A DNA stretch of 46,713 bases from Verrucomicrobiota bacterium (GTDB taxonomy: Bacteria; Verrucomicrobiota; Verrucomicrobiia; Limisphaerales; CAIMTB01): NCBI GenBank assembly GCA_963205105.1, contig CAUJJW010000163.1, positions 1 through 46,713 of the forward strand. Direction: 5' to 3'. The notes under the pieces are model-generated. The model ran no database searches. It was not told the origin of the DNA and saw only the letters and a list, made by a program, of their open reading frames with translations. Both the position numbers and the translations under genes were made by a program. Positions 29,201-37,083 of the stretch are shown here, one piece after another; within the stretch, counting starts at the first letter, position 1, and the number at the start of each line of letters is the position of its first letter.

Positions 29201-30876
29201 TCAATACCGACGCGTTGTTCGACAACGGTCCTCTCCAACTCCCCGGTCCTTTCACCCTGCGGGAAGGCACCCTGCACTTCCGACACCCCACCGCGTTCGG
29301 CGATCTTCGCTGGAACTTCGGGCGCATCCACGCCAACGCAGCCATCACCGTCTCCAACTTCGTCCGGATCGGCGACACCGTCGTCGGCAACGGCGCCGAG
29401 GCCAGTGGCCCGGGACCCATCCGACTGCTCGGCGGCGCCGAGTTCCTGCGCTACTTCAGCATCGAAACCAATGCGGTGTTGGAACATGCCGGCCGAACCG
29501 TCTGGCGCCCCCAGAGCAGTTCCCAGCTCCCTGGCATCAGCTTCGACCCAGGCGCCATTCTTCGGAACCTGCCTGCCGGCACCTTTGAAATCGCCACCAA
29601 CCGCAACTTCACCGGGGACGGGACCTTCGAGAATCTCGGCACCCTGGTGAAAGCCGACAACAACTTCACCAACCGGGTCTCCGTCATGCTCGAGAACTCC
29701 GGAAAACTTCAAATCGACGGTGGCCTGCTCCAAGTGTCCGCCGGCGGAACGCTCGGCGGCACCGTCCAGATCACCACCAACGCCACTCTCGAGATCCTCG
29801 GAAACAATCTCCTCCCCCAGTGGCGGCTGTCCGGTCGCTTCACCGGCGACGGAGCCCTGCGGATTCTTGGCGGTTCCAATCACCTCACCGGTTCCCTCCA
29901 AGGCCCTCAACTCGCCCTCGCCGGAAGCGTCACCCACCTCCGCCTTCCCGCGAACATCACCCTCACCAACGCCGAAATCCGCGGCGGTACGGTGTGGTGC
30001 GACGGCAACCTCACCCTCTCCGGCACGAACACCTTCCTCACCGGCCGTGACACCCGCGTCCGTGGGAACGTCCTTTTGCGCAATGACGGTTCCCTGACCG
30101 AAGCCGCCACCTGGCTCGACACCGACGTCGAGAACGCCGGCACCTGGATTTACACCACGTCGCAGTCGCCGCGTTACACCCGGGTCTTCCGCAACCTGCC
30201 CGGCGCCACCTTCACCCTGACGAACATCACCTCCGTGCCGTCCAACGACACCGAACCCGGAGCCTTCGACAACGCGGGATTGGTCCGGAAACTGGGAACC
30301 CGCAACGCCTTCCTGCCCTTCGCCTTCACCAACCGCGGCGTCATCGAAATCAGCGGCAGCCTCTCCTTCCACCGGGCCTTCATCCAAACCGAAACCGGTC
30401 TCACCCGCCTGACCGGGGGCCGACTGGCCCCGGAAGGCAATCCCCGCGTGCTGGGTGGCGAGATCCACGGCCCTGGCATCGTCGGGATCGAGGGCGGCGA
30501 CTTCTACCGAATCACCAACTCCGCCCACCTCCGGCCCGGCGGCCCGAACGGCTTCGGTACCCTCAGCCTCAGTGCCGCCGCAGCGTATCTCTCACTGGAG
30601 AGTCGGGTGACGTTGCGCATCGGCGGTCCCAACCCCGACACCGAACACGACCAATTGCGCGGCAGCAGTATCCTCTGGCTCGGCGGAGCGCTGCGCCTTG
30701 AATTCGTTCAGGGCTACCATCCCGCCATCGGAACGAAATTCCTCATCGTCTCGGCCTCCTCCAGAAATCAGACGTTCCGCAGCAACTTCGAAAACGTCGG
30801 CCTGCCCGCAGGAAGAACCGTCCGCCTCAACTACCTCCCCGCCGGCGTCGAAGCCGAAATCATCGCAGGTCCCTAA
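23239..30876 (+). CDS. Large secreted surface protein: Ig-like, LVIVD propeller and beta-helix-like domains, 2545 aa
   Basis: A signal peptide (SPLRSLLVALAFLV, then QSRVTSA) is followed by a Big_5/SbsA-like domain (~95-215) and a carboxypeptidase-regulatory-like domain (~215-275). A ZU5-like region leads to a Gly/Pro-rich hinge (~471-501) and an unusual Cys-rich, partly helical segment (~493-625). A calcium-loop pair (DRDGDSLGDRAEW, DPANPDSDGDGAADGAE) sits at ~903-945. LVIVD-type propeller repeats fill ~953-1250 (VAVFDLSDPRSPVRIA). Three Big_5 domains span ~1352-1683 (VGFSEGMSVDSL, VGFSEPMEPASL). Residues ~1685-2545 form a long beta-solenoid-like region starting GTWNTSTNWSPHRPGLADDV. No C-terminal PEP-CTERM or OmpA-type anchor is visible. 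The start is TTG at 23239: no upstream in-frame ATG exists and the signal peptide begins there, but the exact start is uncertain. Role: probable cell-surface or extracellular protein, ligand unknown. Confidence 0.87.
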   Translation: MSPLRSLLVALAFLVQSRVTSAQVLEIEPLPNSRFLLRWPASGEGAVLQESPSVGPASAWLSVPESHETAGAFRQVVVSASGQTRFFRLFRFSAEPARVIETSPADGETEVSVHRETVFRFDAPLAPDTLLDAAIVSARAAGTPLLTRSELATDRRSVALFYLEPIPANTRVQVRFDGFRVLDDAVRALDADADGLPGGLLETSFTTVNATAVGSTAVVGQVLASEKNPDGSDRPLRGVTITVDGAEQDLRTQTASDGTFRLQPAPAGRFFVHIDGRTSPLSLWPEGAYYPFVGKTWEAEPGRTNNLAGGDGRIFLPLVPADALQTVSATDTTVVAFSPSVVAASPALAGVEIRVPANALFSDNGTRGGRVGLAPVAPDRLPEPLPPGLSLPLVITIQTDGPSNFDRPVPVRFPNLPDPITGEVLPAGAKTALWSFDHDTGRWEIAGPMTISADGRFAETDPGVGVRQPGWHGAAPGGPGGGPGGPGGGGPGDDCETCDDDPPKEPPDCNFFDPFCEGNNCRKEARLLANSVEDLILDIGAANMKDGAPGCAAGIAGSAARAARDCALDLEPCGGIDIGNPIIDGAVGAALGCIPKVGAILGTAWTFKSVIFNVDAVIDCAGKQGQRTSLHGAIGGVGGSFNPVAARLKLLLSQQLEVCEASSNLVAAWFGPAWAVAQTPQETDLYAAFFRAVADTVQPDSDGQRAVTAAERAALLELPRPSSASATDVEQLLNRLNLMATGAFRAGTPEADAFLAAQAQWDAVVEKRLAEGWETLWDGILRVAAVVSSLAEPAAGSSSYGTWTSSVANPSLHALPADNATSLEPAFPKRSHFFDLQDLATGFRRQGRLTPDGKLPPQILAIDRRYRISYLDPETGRIGSATFRSASAGRRTRIPAAPLLQDAGPDRDGDSLGDRAEWILGSDPANPDSDGDGAADGAEFRTGDNPIDGREVVIGVIGGADTPGTAEQVAVDGETALVADGNSGVAVFDLSDPRSPVRIAQVNIPGVRSVALSGGWALVGRANGASLLDLRVPSLPAVLTNFTGAGVFSFALASPFGYFGRGSNIEVVDLVTARLLQPVALGAPVQDFAVIGDVLHVLTAVDLRLFRRVGATLQELSRIPVSGGPSPLETGRKLFAGGGRAYVGYFDGFTILDVSNPTAPVVLARQPRTQAAIHDLVENGSGQLVATTSFSGTGTLAVSLYDVLSGTSTTNFIANLPTPGDPRAIAIHRGLAYVADGPAGLQVLNFLSRDTAGQRPSIAFGPPLDTQASLEIGSTPLLTFTTGDDRQVREVELHRDGQRIASAGSFPFQIPLPIAPAAAGQNSVVFRARAIDTAGNERWTDERRVTLTPDQTPPEIYLLSPANGGEFLPGTVDAIIVGFSEGMSVDSLSTSLLLNEAGPDGNHGTADDRAIPVSLVYQSVNLTAELRPNPAFPAGRYRLRATTGLTDAAGLALASERVWTFRIPPPAVIASTPNNRSSHRPGTLTQITARFSGLMDAPSLRSGGFRLAHAGSDDQVGTADDVPLDVSTLSFSAVSNRMSFVPATPLRSGQYRATLTTNAVDILGNSLAAAVSWNFSVPFPSVTSVDPPDGHARPVNGISSIQVGFSEPMEPASLAVGLTLALTNGSPTLGGVVDYDPATQLGTLRFSGPLPPGEYLFQVTSNATDRFGNPVNPTFTSRFGVHGPVSWAVDADGTWNTSTNWSPHRPGLADDVVIDRPAGVFTISHTTGQSLVNTLHAAENLRLTGGGLTLQSNSIITGSVFVQNGVLSNPANLRITGPVTFGPNATVRGGGTLTLAGPAALEGGTLANSVGIGGQTMVLEGGPLTWATGNLDPDLSSSPTLWILNPGTSLEAVSGSTSRDWQATRSAIWNRGTFRQSGTTNRLRWISLSITNDGLWDITAGQADVQGSLVQSGRLAIAADSSLRLSGDTGTFQLAEGGVIEGAGEFSVRRKETQLAGRFAITGGATFESLTANLTGPLEPGNGALTFINTDALFDNGPLQLPGPFTLREGTLHFRHPTAFGDLRWNFGRIHANAAITVSNFVRIGDTVVGNGAEASGPGPIRLLGGAEFLRYFSIETNAVLEHAGRTVWRPQSSSQLPGISFDPGAILRNLPAGTFEIATNRNFTGDGTFENLGTLVKADNNFTNRVSVMLENSGKLQIDGGLLQVSAGGTLGGTVQITTNATLEILGNNLLPQWRLSGRFTGDGALRILGGSNHLTGSLQGPQLALAGSVTHLRLPANITLTNAEIRGGTVWCDGNLTLSGTNTFLTGRDTRVRGNVLLRNDGSLTEAATWLDTDVENAGTWIYTTSQSPRYTRVFRNLPGATFTLTNITSVPSNDTEPGAFDNAGLVRKLGTRNAFLPFAFTNRGVIEISGSLSFHRAFIQTETGLTRLTGGRLAPEGNPRVLGGEIHGPGIVGIEGGDFYRITNSAHLRPGGPNGFGTLSLSAAAAYLSLESRVTLRIGGPNPDTEHDQLRGSSILWLGGALRLEFVQGYHPAIGTKFLIVSASSRNQTFRSNFENVGLPAGRTVRLNYLPAGVEAEIIAGP

Positions 30877-31796
30877 CTCGCGTCCGGGATCGATGCCCGG
30901 TCCCGCCACAACGCCCTGCCCTCCTGTTCCATCAACCGATGGAACCGCTCCTCGGCAAGCGTCAGCCGCCTCCCCACCGGGTGGACAAGCACCCACTGAC
31001 GCCTCAGGGATTTCGCCCCCAACGGACGCATGGTCAGCGTTCCAGCGGCCAGTTCCGACGCAATCGCCCACGGCGCCAAAATCGCCACGCCCAGGTTCCG
31101 CAACACCATCTCCTTGATCGCCCGAACACTCGCCAATTCCATCACCACCATCGGATCCACTCCCAGTCCCCGGAAATAGCGGTCCACCAACCGGGCCGTC
31201 GAACTCCCTCGACGATAGGTGATCACCGGTTCCTTCCTCAGGTCCGCCTTCGACAGCGGCCGTCCATCCGACCACGGATGACTCGGCGACAGCACCCACA
31301 ACAGTTCGTCCTCGAAGACCGGTCGAAATTCCAAACCCGGCTCCGGGTCCAAACCCACTCCCACCGCCAAATCGAGCTGCCGTTCCCGAATCGTTCCCGC
31401 CAGTTCCGTCATGTCGCCGGATTCCACCACCACGTGAAGTTTGGCGAATTCCCGTCGCAGCTCCCCCAGCACACGCGGCAGCAGATCCTCACAGAGCGAC
31501 GCCGATACCCCGATCCGCAATCTTCCCTGCCCCCACCGGCCCAACGCCTTCAGTCGCGTCGCCGTCTCCGACAGGCTCTCCAACGGGCCTTCAATCCCCG
31601 CCAACAACTGTTCGCCCGCCTGATTCAAAATCATCCGGCGCCCCGAACGTTCGAAAAGCCGGCAGCCCAGCTCGGTTTCCAGCCCCTTCAGTCGATGACT
31701 CAACGCCGAGGGCGTCAGGTGCAGCTCCAATGCCGCACCGGGCAATCCTCCGTGCCGTGCCACCGCCTGAAATACCCTCAGCAATCGTGTGTCCAT
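30873..31796 (-). CDS. LysR-family transcriptional regulator, 307 aa
   Basis: The N-terminal winged helix-turn-helix is classic LysR: TRLLRVFQAVARHGGLPGAA, then LHLTPSALSHRLKGLE and GCRLFERSGRRM (residues ~2-58). A linker helix and the two-lobed effector-binding domain (~88-290) follow, with LRIGVSAS and DLAVGVG strands. The start was set at ATG 31796, which gives the usual family length and has GGGGA a few bases upstream; a frame extending 25 codons further upstream is not LysR-like. Its TAG stop overlaps the TAA stop of the convergent 2545-aa gene. It is divergent from the porin/urea genes, and LysR regulators often control the divergent unit, so a role in urea or nitrogen control is a reasonable inference. 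The effector is not predictable. Confidence 0.92.
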   Translation of the reverse strand: MDTRLLRVFQAVARHGGLPGAALELHLTPSALSHRLKGLETELGCRLFERSGRRMILNQAGEQLLAGIEGPLESLSETATRLKALGRWGQGRLRIGVSASLCEDLLPRVLGELRREFAKLHVVVESGDMTELAGTIRERQLDLAVGVGLDPEPGLEFRPVFEDELLWVLSPSHPWSDGRPLSKADLRKEPVITYRRGSSTARLVDRYFRGLGVDPMVVMELASVRAIKEMVLRNLGVAILAPWAIASELAAGTLTMRPLGAKSLRRQWVLVHPVGRRLTLAEERFHRLMEQEGRALWRDRASIPDAS

Positions 31797-31896
31797 AGCG
31801 TCCCCAACCACCCGCAACCACCATTCACATCTATCGGAGTGTTCATTAGCTGCACAGATGACCTGATCCATTCCGAACAGCCTGTCTAAAAATCAG

Positions 31897-31989
31897 CAGG
31901 TTTCGCCGGATGAACAGGTCGCGATGTCCAGGTTTGGAACAGGTCTCCCGTTGCCATTCCAGGTAGGCAGGTCTTACGCCAGCGCAGGT
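31897..31989 (+). repeat. Cluster of seven CAGGT direct repeats
   Basis: CAGGT occurs at 31897, 31915, 31929, 31940, 31960, 31968 and 31985, all on the same strand. A larger unit, CCAGGT followed a few bases later by CAGGTCT, occurs twice (from 31928 and from 31959). The spacing is irregular (8-20 bases). It looks like a multi-site protein-binding region rather than coding sequence. Confidence 0.6.
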
Positions 31990-32038
31990 TGTCCCCACAC
32001 CACCGCCACACGAATGGCAGGGGTTCTCGTCTTGTTGA

Positions 32039-32065
32039 ATTCTTCTCAACGAAACATTGAAGAAT
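32039..32065. promoter_or_regulatory. 27-bp interrupted palindrome (7-13-7), possible operator
   Basis: ATTCTTC (32039-32045) and GAAGAAT (32059-32065) are perfect reverse complements with 13 bases between. The site lies 33 bases upstream of the -24/-12-like site, a position suitable for regulator binding. Which protein binds is unknown. Confidence 0.45.
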
Positions 32066-32098
32066 CACCAACGTTAATTCATCCGCGTATTCCTCCCC

Positions 32099-32115
32099 TG
32101 GCACGGCCAGTGCCA
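32099..32115 (+). promoter_or_regulatory. Sigma-54 (-24/-12)-like site, also a perfect 6-5-6 palindrome
   Basis: The sequence TGGCACGGCCAGTGCCA has GG at 32100-32101 and GC at 32112-32113, the invariant GG-N10-GC spacing of sigma-54 promoters, and the full TGGCAC -24 box. It lies about 135 bases before the porin start. Sigma-54 control would suit a urea-nitrogen locus. Because the 17 bases are also a perfect inverted repeat (TGGCAC/GTGCCA), an operator for the LysR protein is an equal alternative. Confidence 0.5.
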
Positions 32116-32249
32116 TGTCCCGCCCAGCGAGCGACACGGAAGAATGGGTTCGTCTCGCCCACCTCACGGGCAAAACGGATGGAAACACCAGGGCAGCCGC
32201 CCCAGTTCAACTGGCCGCCTCCCCCGACCGCACCTCGCAACCAAACCGA

Positions 32250-33557
32250 ATGAAACCCAACCTGCAAACCCACCCCGCTCCACGGCCACGCTCGGCAACA
32301 CGGCCGTTCCTGGCCTTTCGAAGGCTGGCCGGTAGCACCGCACTGCTCGCCGGCACCGGACTCCTTTCACTCCCCGTCTTCGCCCAGGAAACTGTGCGCG
32401 TCGACAAGCTCGAGAAGGAGAACCTGGAACTCCGCCAGCGCCTCGAAGCCCTCGAAAACATGGCCCAAAAGGAAGGTCTGGTCCCCAGCGGCCAGAAGCC
32501 CAAGTTTGTCGGAGCTCTCTCCGAAATCACTCTCAGCGGCTTCGTCCAGGCGTCGTACTTCTACAACACCCAGGACCCTCTCGACAATTCGTCCGATGGC
32601 TACCTGTGGAACACGACCCACAATTCGTTTTCACTGAACAAATTCAAAATGACCCTCGCCAGCAAGCCGGCTGAGCGCAGTGGCGAGACCTGGGACAGCG
32701 GGTTCCGCGTGTCCATGATGTGGGGCGAAGATGCCGCCGTCCTCAATACCGGCGGCGAACGCCAGGGCCTCGAGGCTCTCCGTGAAGCCTACATTGACGT
32801 CAACGTCCCCATCGGTGACGGCCTCATCATCAAGGCCGGTCAGTTGATCTCCTTGTTGAACTTCGAGTCCGGCGACGGCGGCGCCGCCAACCCGAACTTC
32901 TCCCAGGGTTTCCAATGGTTCTTCACCGGCAACGGCCCCGGAGCCGGCGTCCAGGCCGATTACCAGGTCACCGACTGGATGAATATGAAGGCCCGCGTCC
33001 AAAACGGCATCTATGCCGGCGCCGTCGACAACAACGACGCCAAGGCCTTCCTCGGCAGCATCGGCCTCACCCCCACCGACAAGGCCTGGGTGAACCTGAT
33101 CGGATTTGTCAGCGAGGAATCCCCCACCCTCAACGTCGCCGGCGGTTCCATCCTCGCCGGTCATAAGTTCGGCTCGAAGTTCAACACCGGACTCGAACTC
33201 GATTACTTCAACTTCGAAGCCGCCAACGGCGACGATTCCGTCCTGTGGTCCGCCGGCGCCTGGCTCTGGTATGACTTCACCTCCAAGGTCGGTGCCGCTC
33301 TCCGCGCCGAATACCTCGACGACGGCGACGGTGCCGGCCTCAAGGGCATCGGCCTCCCCGGCCGCCCCAACAGCGCGATCCTCTCGAGCGACGCCGATGG
33401 CGCCATCACCAGCATCGCCCTCACCCTCAACCTGCGCCCCACCCCGTCCATCAAGATCCAACCCGAACTTCGTTATGACCACACGTCGTACGCGGGCGGC
33501 TTCGATGGCGAGGAAGACCGTTTCACGATCGGCGCTGGCATCACCTACTCCTTCTGA
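32250..33557 (+). CDS. Outer-membrane beta-barrel porin (BBP2/OmpL-like), 435 aa
   Basis: The signal peptide is long (basic residues to ~26, hydrophobic core [17 protein letters not shown], cleavage after FAQ at ~46). A short coiled coil follows ([19 protein letters not shown], ~50-72). The rest is alternating amphipathic strands typical of a porin: [44 protein letters not shown], and a last strand ending in Phe (GAGITYSF), as expected for BAM-dependent insertion. The frame is open further upstream, but ATG 32250 is where the signal peptide begins. It is the first gene of the urea locus, 68 bases before urtA. In Methylophilus the porin FmdC likewise accompanies a short-chain amide/urea ABC transporter, so this is probably the outer-membrane entry route for urea or amides (inference). 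Confidence 0.88.
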   Translation: MKPNLQTHPAPRPRSATRPFLAFRRLAGSTALLAGTGLLSLPVFAQETVRVDKLEKENLELRQRLEALENMAQKEGLVPSGQKPKFVGALSEITLSGFVQASYFYNTQDPLDNSSDGYLWNTTHNSFSLNKFKMTLASKPAERSGETWDSGFRVSMMWGEDAAVLNTGGERQGLEALREAYIDVNVPIGDGLIIKAGQLISLLNFESGDGGAANPNFSQGFQWFFTGNGPGAGVQADYQVTDWMNMKARVQNGIYAGAVDNNDAKAFLGSIGLTPTDKAWVNLIGFVSEESPTLNVAGGSILAGHKFGSKFNTGLELDYFNFEAANGDDSVLWSAGAWLWYDFTSKVGAALRAEYLDDGDGAGLKGIGLPGRPNSAILSSDADGAITSIALTLNLRPTPSIKIQPELRYDHTSYAGGFDGEEDRFTIGAGITYSF

Positions 33558-33625
33558 CCTCAACCAACCCCTCTGAACCCAAACAACTCCAACCCCTGTC
33601 CCCAATTCAGCCCCTTCCATTCACG

Positions 33626-34867
33626 ATGAAACTTAACCTGCTCAAATACGCCTCGCTGGCCGCAGCCGCGTTCCTCGCCTTCACCAGCGGGGCCGCCGAA
33701 ACCGTCAAGGTCGGCGTCCTCCACTCCCTCAGCGGCACCATGGCGATCAGTGAAACGTCCCTCAAGGACGTGCTCCTGTTCACCTTCGACGAGATCAACA
33801 AGGCCGGCGGCATCAAGGCCGGCGGCAAGTCGTACCTCATCGAGCCCGTCGTCGTGGACCCGGCCTCCAATTGGCCGCTCTTCGCCGAGAAAGCCCGGCA
33901 ACTGCTCGAAAAGGACAAGGTCTCCGTGGTGTTCGGTTGCTGGACCTCGGTCAGCCGTAAATCAGTCCTCCCGGTGTTCGAACAGCTCAATGGCCTCCTC
34001 TTCTACCCCGTCCAGTACGAGGGCGAGGAGTTGTCCAAGAACATCTTCTACACCGCCGAGGCCGTGAACCAGCAGGCCATCCCCGCCGTCGACTACATGC
34101 TCAAGGACGGCAAGAAGAAGTTCTACCTGCTCGGCTCCGACTACGTCTACCCGCGCACCACCAACAAGATCCTCAAGCAGTACCTCCGCTCCAAGGGCAT
34201 CCCTGAGTCGGACATCGAGGAGATCTACACGCCGTTCGGTCACACCGACTACCAGACCATCGTCGCGAGCATCAAAAAGTTCGCCACCTCCGGCAAAGCC
34301 ACCGTCATCAGCACGCTCAACGGCGACACCAACGTCCCGTTCTTCAAGGAGTTCGCCAACGCCGGCCTCACCTCCGAGAACTGCCCCGTCGTCTCGTTCT
34401 CCATCTCCGAGGATGAATTCCGCGGCCTCCCCGCCAAGGACCTCGTCGGTCATCTCGGCTGCTGGACCTACTTCATGTCCATCAAGAGCCCCGAAAACAC
34501 CAAGTTCGTGAAGGACTTCAGCGCCTGGATCAAGGCCCCCAAGGTCACCGGCGTCGACTTCCCCGTGTCCGGCATCGACACCAAGGGCCGCGTCACCTGC
34601 AGCCCCATGAACCTCTCCCGCATGGGCGTCTACCTCTGGAAACAGGCGGTCGAGAAGGCCGGCACCTTCGACGTCGACAAGGTCCGCGACTCGCTCGTCG
34701 GCCAGAAGTTCAAGGGCCCGGCCGGCGAAGTCACCATGCAGGCCAATCATCACCTCGTGAACAACGTGTTCATCGGTGAAACGCTCGCCTCCGGCCAGTT
34801 CAAGATCATCAAGAGCTTCACCGGCGTCGCCGGCGAGCCCTTCAGCGAAAAATTCCTCGGCAAGTAA
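33626..34867 (+). CDS. urtA: Urea ABC transporter, substrate-binding protein UrtA, 413 aa
   Basis: The periplasmic urea-binding component. A signal peptide ([19 protein letters not shown], then TSGAA) precedes the mature protein [18 protein letters not shown], the characteristic start of the UrtA/amide-binding branch of the Leu/Ile/Val-binding family. Further UrtA blocks are [49 protein letters not shown] and [15 protein letters not shown]. Length is normal for the family. The ATG has no clear Shine-Dalgarno, as for most genes in this locus. It is followed by a GC-rich hairpin and a repeat-filled spacer before urtB, so the binding protein may be expressed more strongly than the membrane components. 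Confidence 0.96.
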   Translation: MKLNLLKYASLAAAAFLAFTSGAAETVKVGVLHSLSGTMAISETSLKDVLLFTFDEINKAGGIKAGGKSYLIEPVVVDPASNWPLFAEKARQLLEKDKVSVVFGCWTSVSRKSVLPVFEQLNGLLFYPVQYEGEELSKNIFYTAEAVNQQAIPAVDYMLKDGKKKFYLLGSDYVYPRTTNKILKQYLRSKGIPESDIEEIYTPFGHTDYQTIVASIKKFATSGKATVISTLNGDTNVPFFKEFANAGLTSENCPVVSFSISEDEFRGLPAKDLVGHLGCWTYFMSIKSPENTKFVKDFSAWIKAPKVTGVDFPVSGIDTKGRVTCSPMNLSRMGVYLWKQAVEKAGTFDVDKVRDSLVGQKFKGPAGEVTMQANHHLVNNVFIGETLASGQFKIIKSFTGVAGEPFSEKFLGK

Positions 34868-34913
34868 GACCTGGACGTCCATCGCCCAGGCCCTATCGGC
34901 CAAGGTTCCTCCA

Positions 34914-34941
34914 GGGGAGGCGGTCGTGCAGCCGCCTCCCC
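34914..34941 (+). terminator. GC-rich hairpin after urtA (partial terminator or mRNA-stabilising stem)
   Basis: GGGGAGGCGG (34914-34923) and CCGCCTCCCC (34932-34941) pair perfectly over 10 bp around an 8-base loop, starting 47 bases after the urtA stop. No U-run follows, so it is not a textbook intrinsic terminator. Inside an operon such a stem may stabilise the upstream porin-urtA message or attenuate read-through. Confidence 0.5.
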
Positions 34942-34998
34942 TTCCGCCCCAAGACCCCGCTTTCCACCCATGACCACGAACTGGCCCGGCCATGTATC

Positions 34999-35229
34999 GC
35001 GAGGGTTGAAAAGGGCTCCCTCACCCCAACCCTCTCCCGGGGGGAGAGAGAGTCGCGTGTGCCGCCCGGTAACGTTCCAGAACCCCATCCGTCCGAGCCG
35101 GCATGATTCGCTACAGCCAACGCCATGCTTAACCCTCAGGAACCCGCGGAGCATTTTCTCCCTCTCCCCCAGGGAGAGGGCAGGGGTGAGGGCCGTTCGT
35201 CACACTCCTCGCGCCCCGGCTCATCGTCC
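34999..35229 (+). repeat. 231-bp composite hairpin repeat (alpha), copy 1
   Basis: Starts GCGAGGGTTGAA and contains two inverted ~33-bp palindromic units about 100 bases apart: CTCTCCC/GGGAGAG near 35033 and the reverse-oriented CCCTCTCCC.../...GGGAGAGGG near 35160. It ends TCATCGTCC. Copies 2 and 3 (41151, 44674) have the same length and the same internal order. This copy is the most diverged. It lies between urtA and urtB. Confidence 0.8.
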
Positions 35230-35272
35230 CAAGACGTTTCCGGTTTCCGGACAACTTTCCTGCCCATGAACC
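35230..35272 (+). repeat. 43-bp module (beta), copy 1
   Basis: Begins CAAGACGT and ends CCCATGAACC, directly after the 231-bp repeat. A second copy with the same length and position relative to the 231-bp repeat is at 41382-41424. Confidence 0.75.
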
Positions 35273-35337
35273 TTCCCTCCCCTCGTCATCGTACTCCTAC
35301 TCCTAATCGTAATCCCTTCGCCTCCCCCGGTTCATGG
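35265..35337 (+). repeat. 73-bp module bounded by CATGAACC and GGTTCATGG (gamma), copy 1
   Basis: The core 35281-35315 (CCTCGTCATCGTACTCCTAC onward) matches 40929-40963 with one mismatch over 35 bases. Both copies are 73 bases from CATGAACC to GGTTCATGG. Confidence 0.8.
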
Positions 35338-35340
35338 CAC

Positions 35341-35376
35341 GCGAGCAGGTCGATTTCGAACAGGGCGCTCCCCATG
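35341..35376 (+). repeat. Linker module (delta) ending at the urtB start codon, copy 1
   Basis: The core AGCAGGTCGATTTCGAACAG is shared with 40878-40916 and 41103-41140, and in diverged form with 44905-44939. In this copy it runs straight into CTCCCCATGA, whose ATG is the urtB start. Confidence 0.75.
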
Positions 35377-37083
35377 ACCCGCTTGCCGTCCCCCACCTTC
35401 CCCCTCTCCCTGCTGACTCTCACTCTCGCTCTGCTGTTCTTTTTGGCCCCCTTCGGCGCCCCCGCCCAAACACCAACCCCCCAAGCCCGCGCCACCCACC
35501 TCGAAGCCAACCATTACGACGATCTCGACGTCCAGGCGCCCCTGCTCCAGAAGCTCATCGGTGTGGATGACCCGTTGGTCCTCGCCACCCTCACCGCCTG
35601 GCGCGGTGGCTCCGTGTTCCTCCACGAAGAGAACGACACCCGTATCCCCTTCACCCTCGACCCCCAGGTCGATGGCGAAGGCCGCGCCAAAGCCCTCAAG
35701 GTGACCGACGGCGCACCCATCCTCGGCGCCGACAATCAACCGCTCCTCCTTTCCGCCCCCGACCTGACGCCCGTCGACGCCTCCTCCCGCCTCCGCCGAA
35801 CCATCAAGATGGTTCTCGATCTTCACGCTATCGGTCATCCCAACCCCAAGATCCGCCGCGACGCCGTCATCAAGCTCGGTCAGGAACAAAACCCGGACTA
35901 CCTGCCCCACTTCGACGCCCGTCTCGCCACCGAACAGGGAGCCGAAGTCCGGGTGGCCCTCGACGAAGCCATCGCCACCACCCAACTCATCTCCGAGGAC
36001 CCCGCCGTCCGCCTGCCCGCCATCCAACGGCTCAAGACGCTTCGGTCCATCAACGGCCTGACCTTCCTCCAGCAGCTCGAAACCGAGGCCCTCAAGGACC
36101 CTGCGAAATACGGCCCCGAGACCGCCGTCACCGCCAAATCCGCCATCGTCGCCATCGAGAATTACATCCGCTGGGGAAACCTCTTCGGCACCGCGTTCCG
36201 CGGACTCAGCCTCTCCGCCGTCCTGCTCGTCGCCGCGCTCGGCCTCGCCATCACCTTCGGTCTCATGGGCGTCATCAACATGGCCCACGGCGAAATCATC
36301 ATGGTCGGCGCCTACACCGCCTACGTGACCCAGAACCTCTTCACCTACTGGTTCGGCGCCGCCGGTCCCGGCTTCGACACCTACTTCCTGGCCGCTCTCG
36401 TCGCCTCGTTTATCATCGCCGGCCTCGTCGGGCTCGGCCTGGAACGCGGCATCATCCGGTTCCTCTACAAGCGACCCCTCGAATCGCTGCTTGCCACCTG
36501 GGGCGTCAGCCTCGTCCTGCAACAGGTGTTCCGTCACATCTTCGGCGCCGCCAATGTCCAGGTCTCCTCGCCCTCCTGGCTCAGCGGCAGTTTCGTCATC
36601 AACGACGTCCTGCTCGCCTACAACCGCCTGTTTGTCATCGCGTTCGCCGTCCTCATCGTCGTCGGCACCTTCCTCATCCTCACCCGCACTTCCCTCGGTC
36701 TGCAGGTCCGCGCCGTCATGCAGAACCGCGCCATGGCCTCCGCCCTCGGCGTCCGCACCGACCGCGTCAACATGTTCACTTTCGCCTTCGGTTCCGGCCT
36801 GGCCGGCATGGCCGGCGCCTGCCTGTCCCAGATCGGCAACGTCGGTCCCAGCCTCGGTCAGAATTACATCGTCGATTGCTTCATGGTCGTCGTCCTCGGC
36901 GGCGTCGGTTCCCTGGTCGGCTCCGTCTGGGCCTCCCTCGGCGTCGGTGTCACCGACCAGATCCTCCAGCCCTGGCTCGGCGCCGTCATGGGCAAGATCA
37001 CCGTCCTCGCCGCCATCATCCTGTTCCTCCAATGGCGCCCCGCAGGTCTCTTCGCCACCCGTAGCCGTAGCCTCGAAGGATGA
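35374..37083 (+). CDS. urtB: Urea ABC transporter permease UrtB, 569 aa
   Basis: One of two inner-membrane permeases. The long form is seen. A signal-peptide-like segment ([20 protein letters not shown], ~12-31) is followed by a ~200-residue periplasmic region with HEAT-like helices ([20 protein letters not shown]). The permease proper then begins near ~270 with [20 protein letters not shown] and the family motif [21 protein letters not shown], and ends near [12 protein letters not shown]. The frame is open back to 35125, but that part is translated repeat DNA; ATG 35374 gives the normal UrtB N-terminus. Its stop overlaps the urtC start by four bases, so the two are translationally coupled. 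Confidence 0.95.
   Translation: MTRLPSPTFPLSLLTLTLALLFFLAPFGAPAQTPTPQARATHLEANHYDDLDVQAPLLQKLIGVDDPLVLATLTAWRGGSVFLHEENDTRIPFTLDPQVDGEGRAKALKVTDGAPILGADNQPLLLSAPDLTPVDASSRLRRTIKMVLDLHAIGHPNPKIRRDAVIKLGQEQNPDYLPHFDARLATEQGAEVRVALDEAIATTQLISEDPAVRLPAIQRLKTLRSINGLTFLQQLETEALKDPAKYGPETAVTAKSAIVAIENYIRWGNLFGTAFRGLSLSAVLLVAALGLAITFGLMGVINMAHGEIIMVGAYTAYVTQNLFTYWFGAAGPGFDTYFLAALVASFIIAGLVGLGLERGIIRFLYKRPLESLLATWGVSLVLQQVFRHIFGAANVQVSSPSWLSGSFVINDVLLAYNRLFVIAFAVLIVVGTFLILTRTSLGLQVRAVMQNRAMASALGVRTDRVNMFTFAFGSGLAGMAGACLSQIGNVGPSLGQNYIVDCFMVVVLGGVGSLVGSVWASLGVGVTDQILQPWLGAVMGKITVLAAIILFLQWRPAGLFATRSRSLEG

Larger units (their letters stand above)
31797..32249. promoter_or_regulatory. LysR/porin divergent control region
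   Basis: A 453-base non-coding gap between the LysR gene and the porin. It contains seven CAGGT words (31897-31989), a 7-13-7 inverted repeat (32039-32065) and a palindrome matching the -24/-12 promoter pattern (32099-32115). Short frames through it show no recognisable protein. Confidence 0.6.

Noticed and set aside
32115..32249. 45-codon N-terminal extension of the porin
   Set aside because: The signal peptide begins at 32250 and the extension overlaps the control region; it shows no protein-like features.
34914..34941. Strong intrinsic terminator after urtA
   Set aside because: The stem is perfect but no U-run follows, and urtBCDE continue in the same direction, so full termination is not supported; kept only as a possible attenuating or stabilising stem.
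35125..35373. Upstream extension of urtB
   Set aside because: The 83 added codons come from the alpha, beta, gamma and delta repeats and precede a normal UrtB signal segment at 35374.
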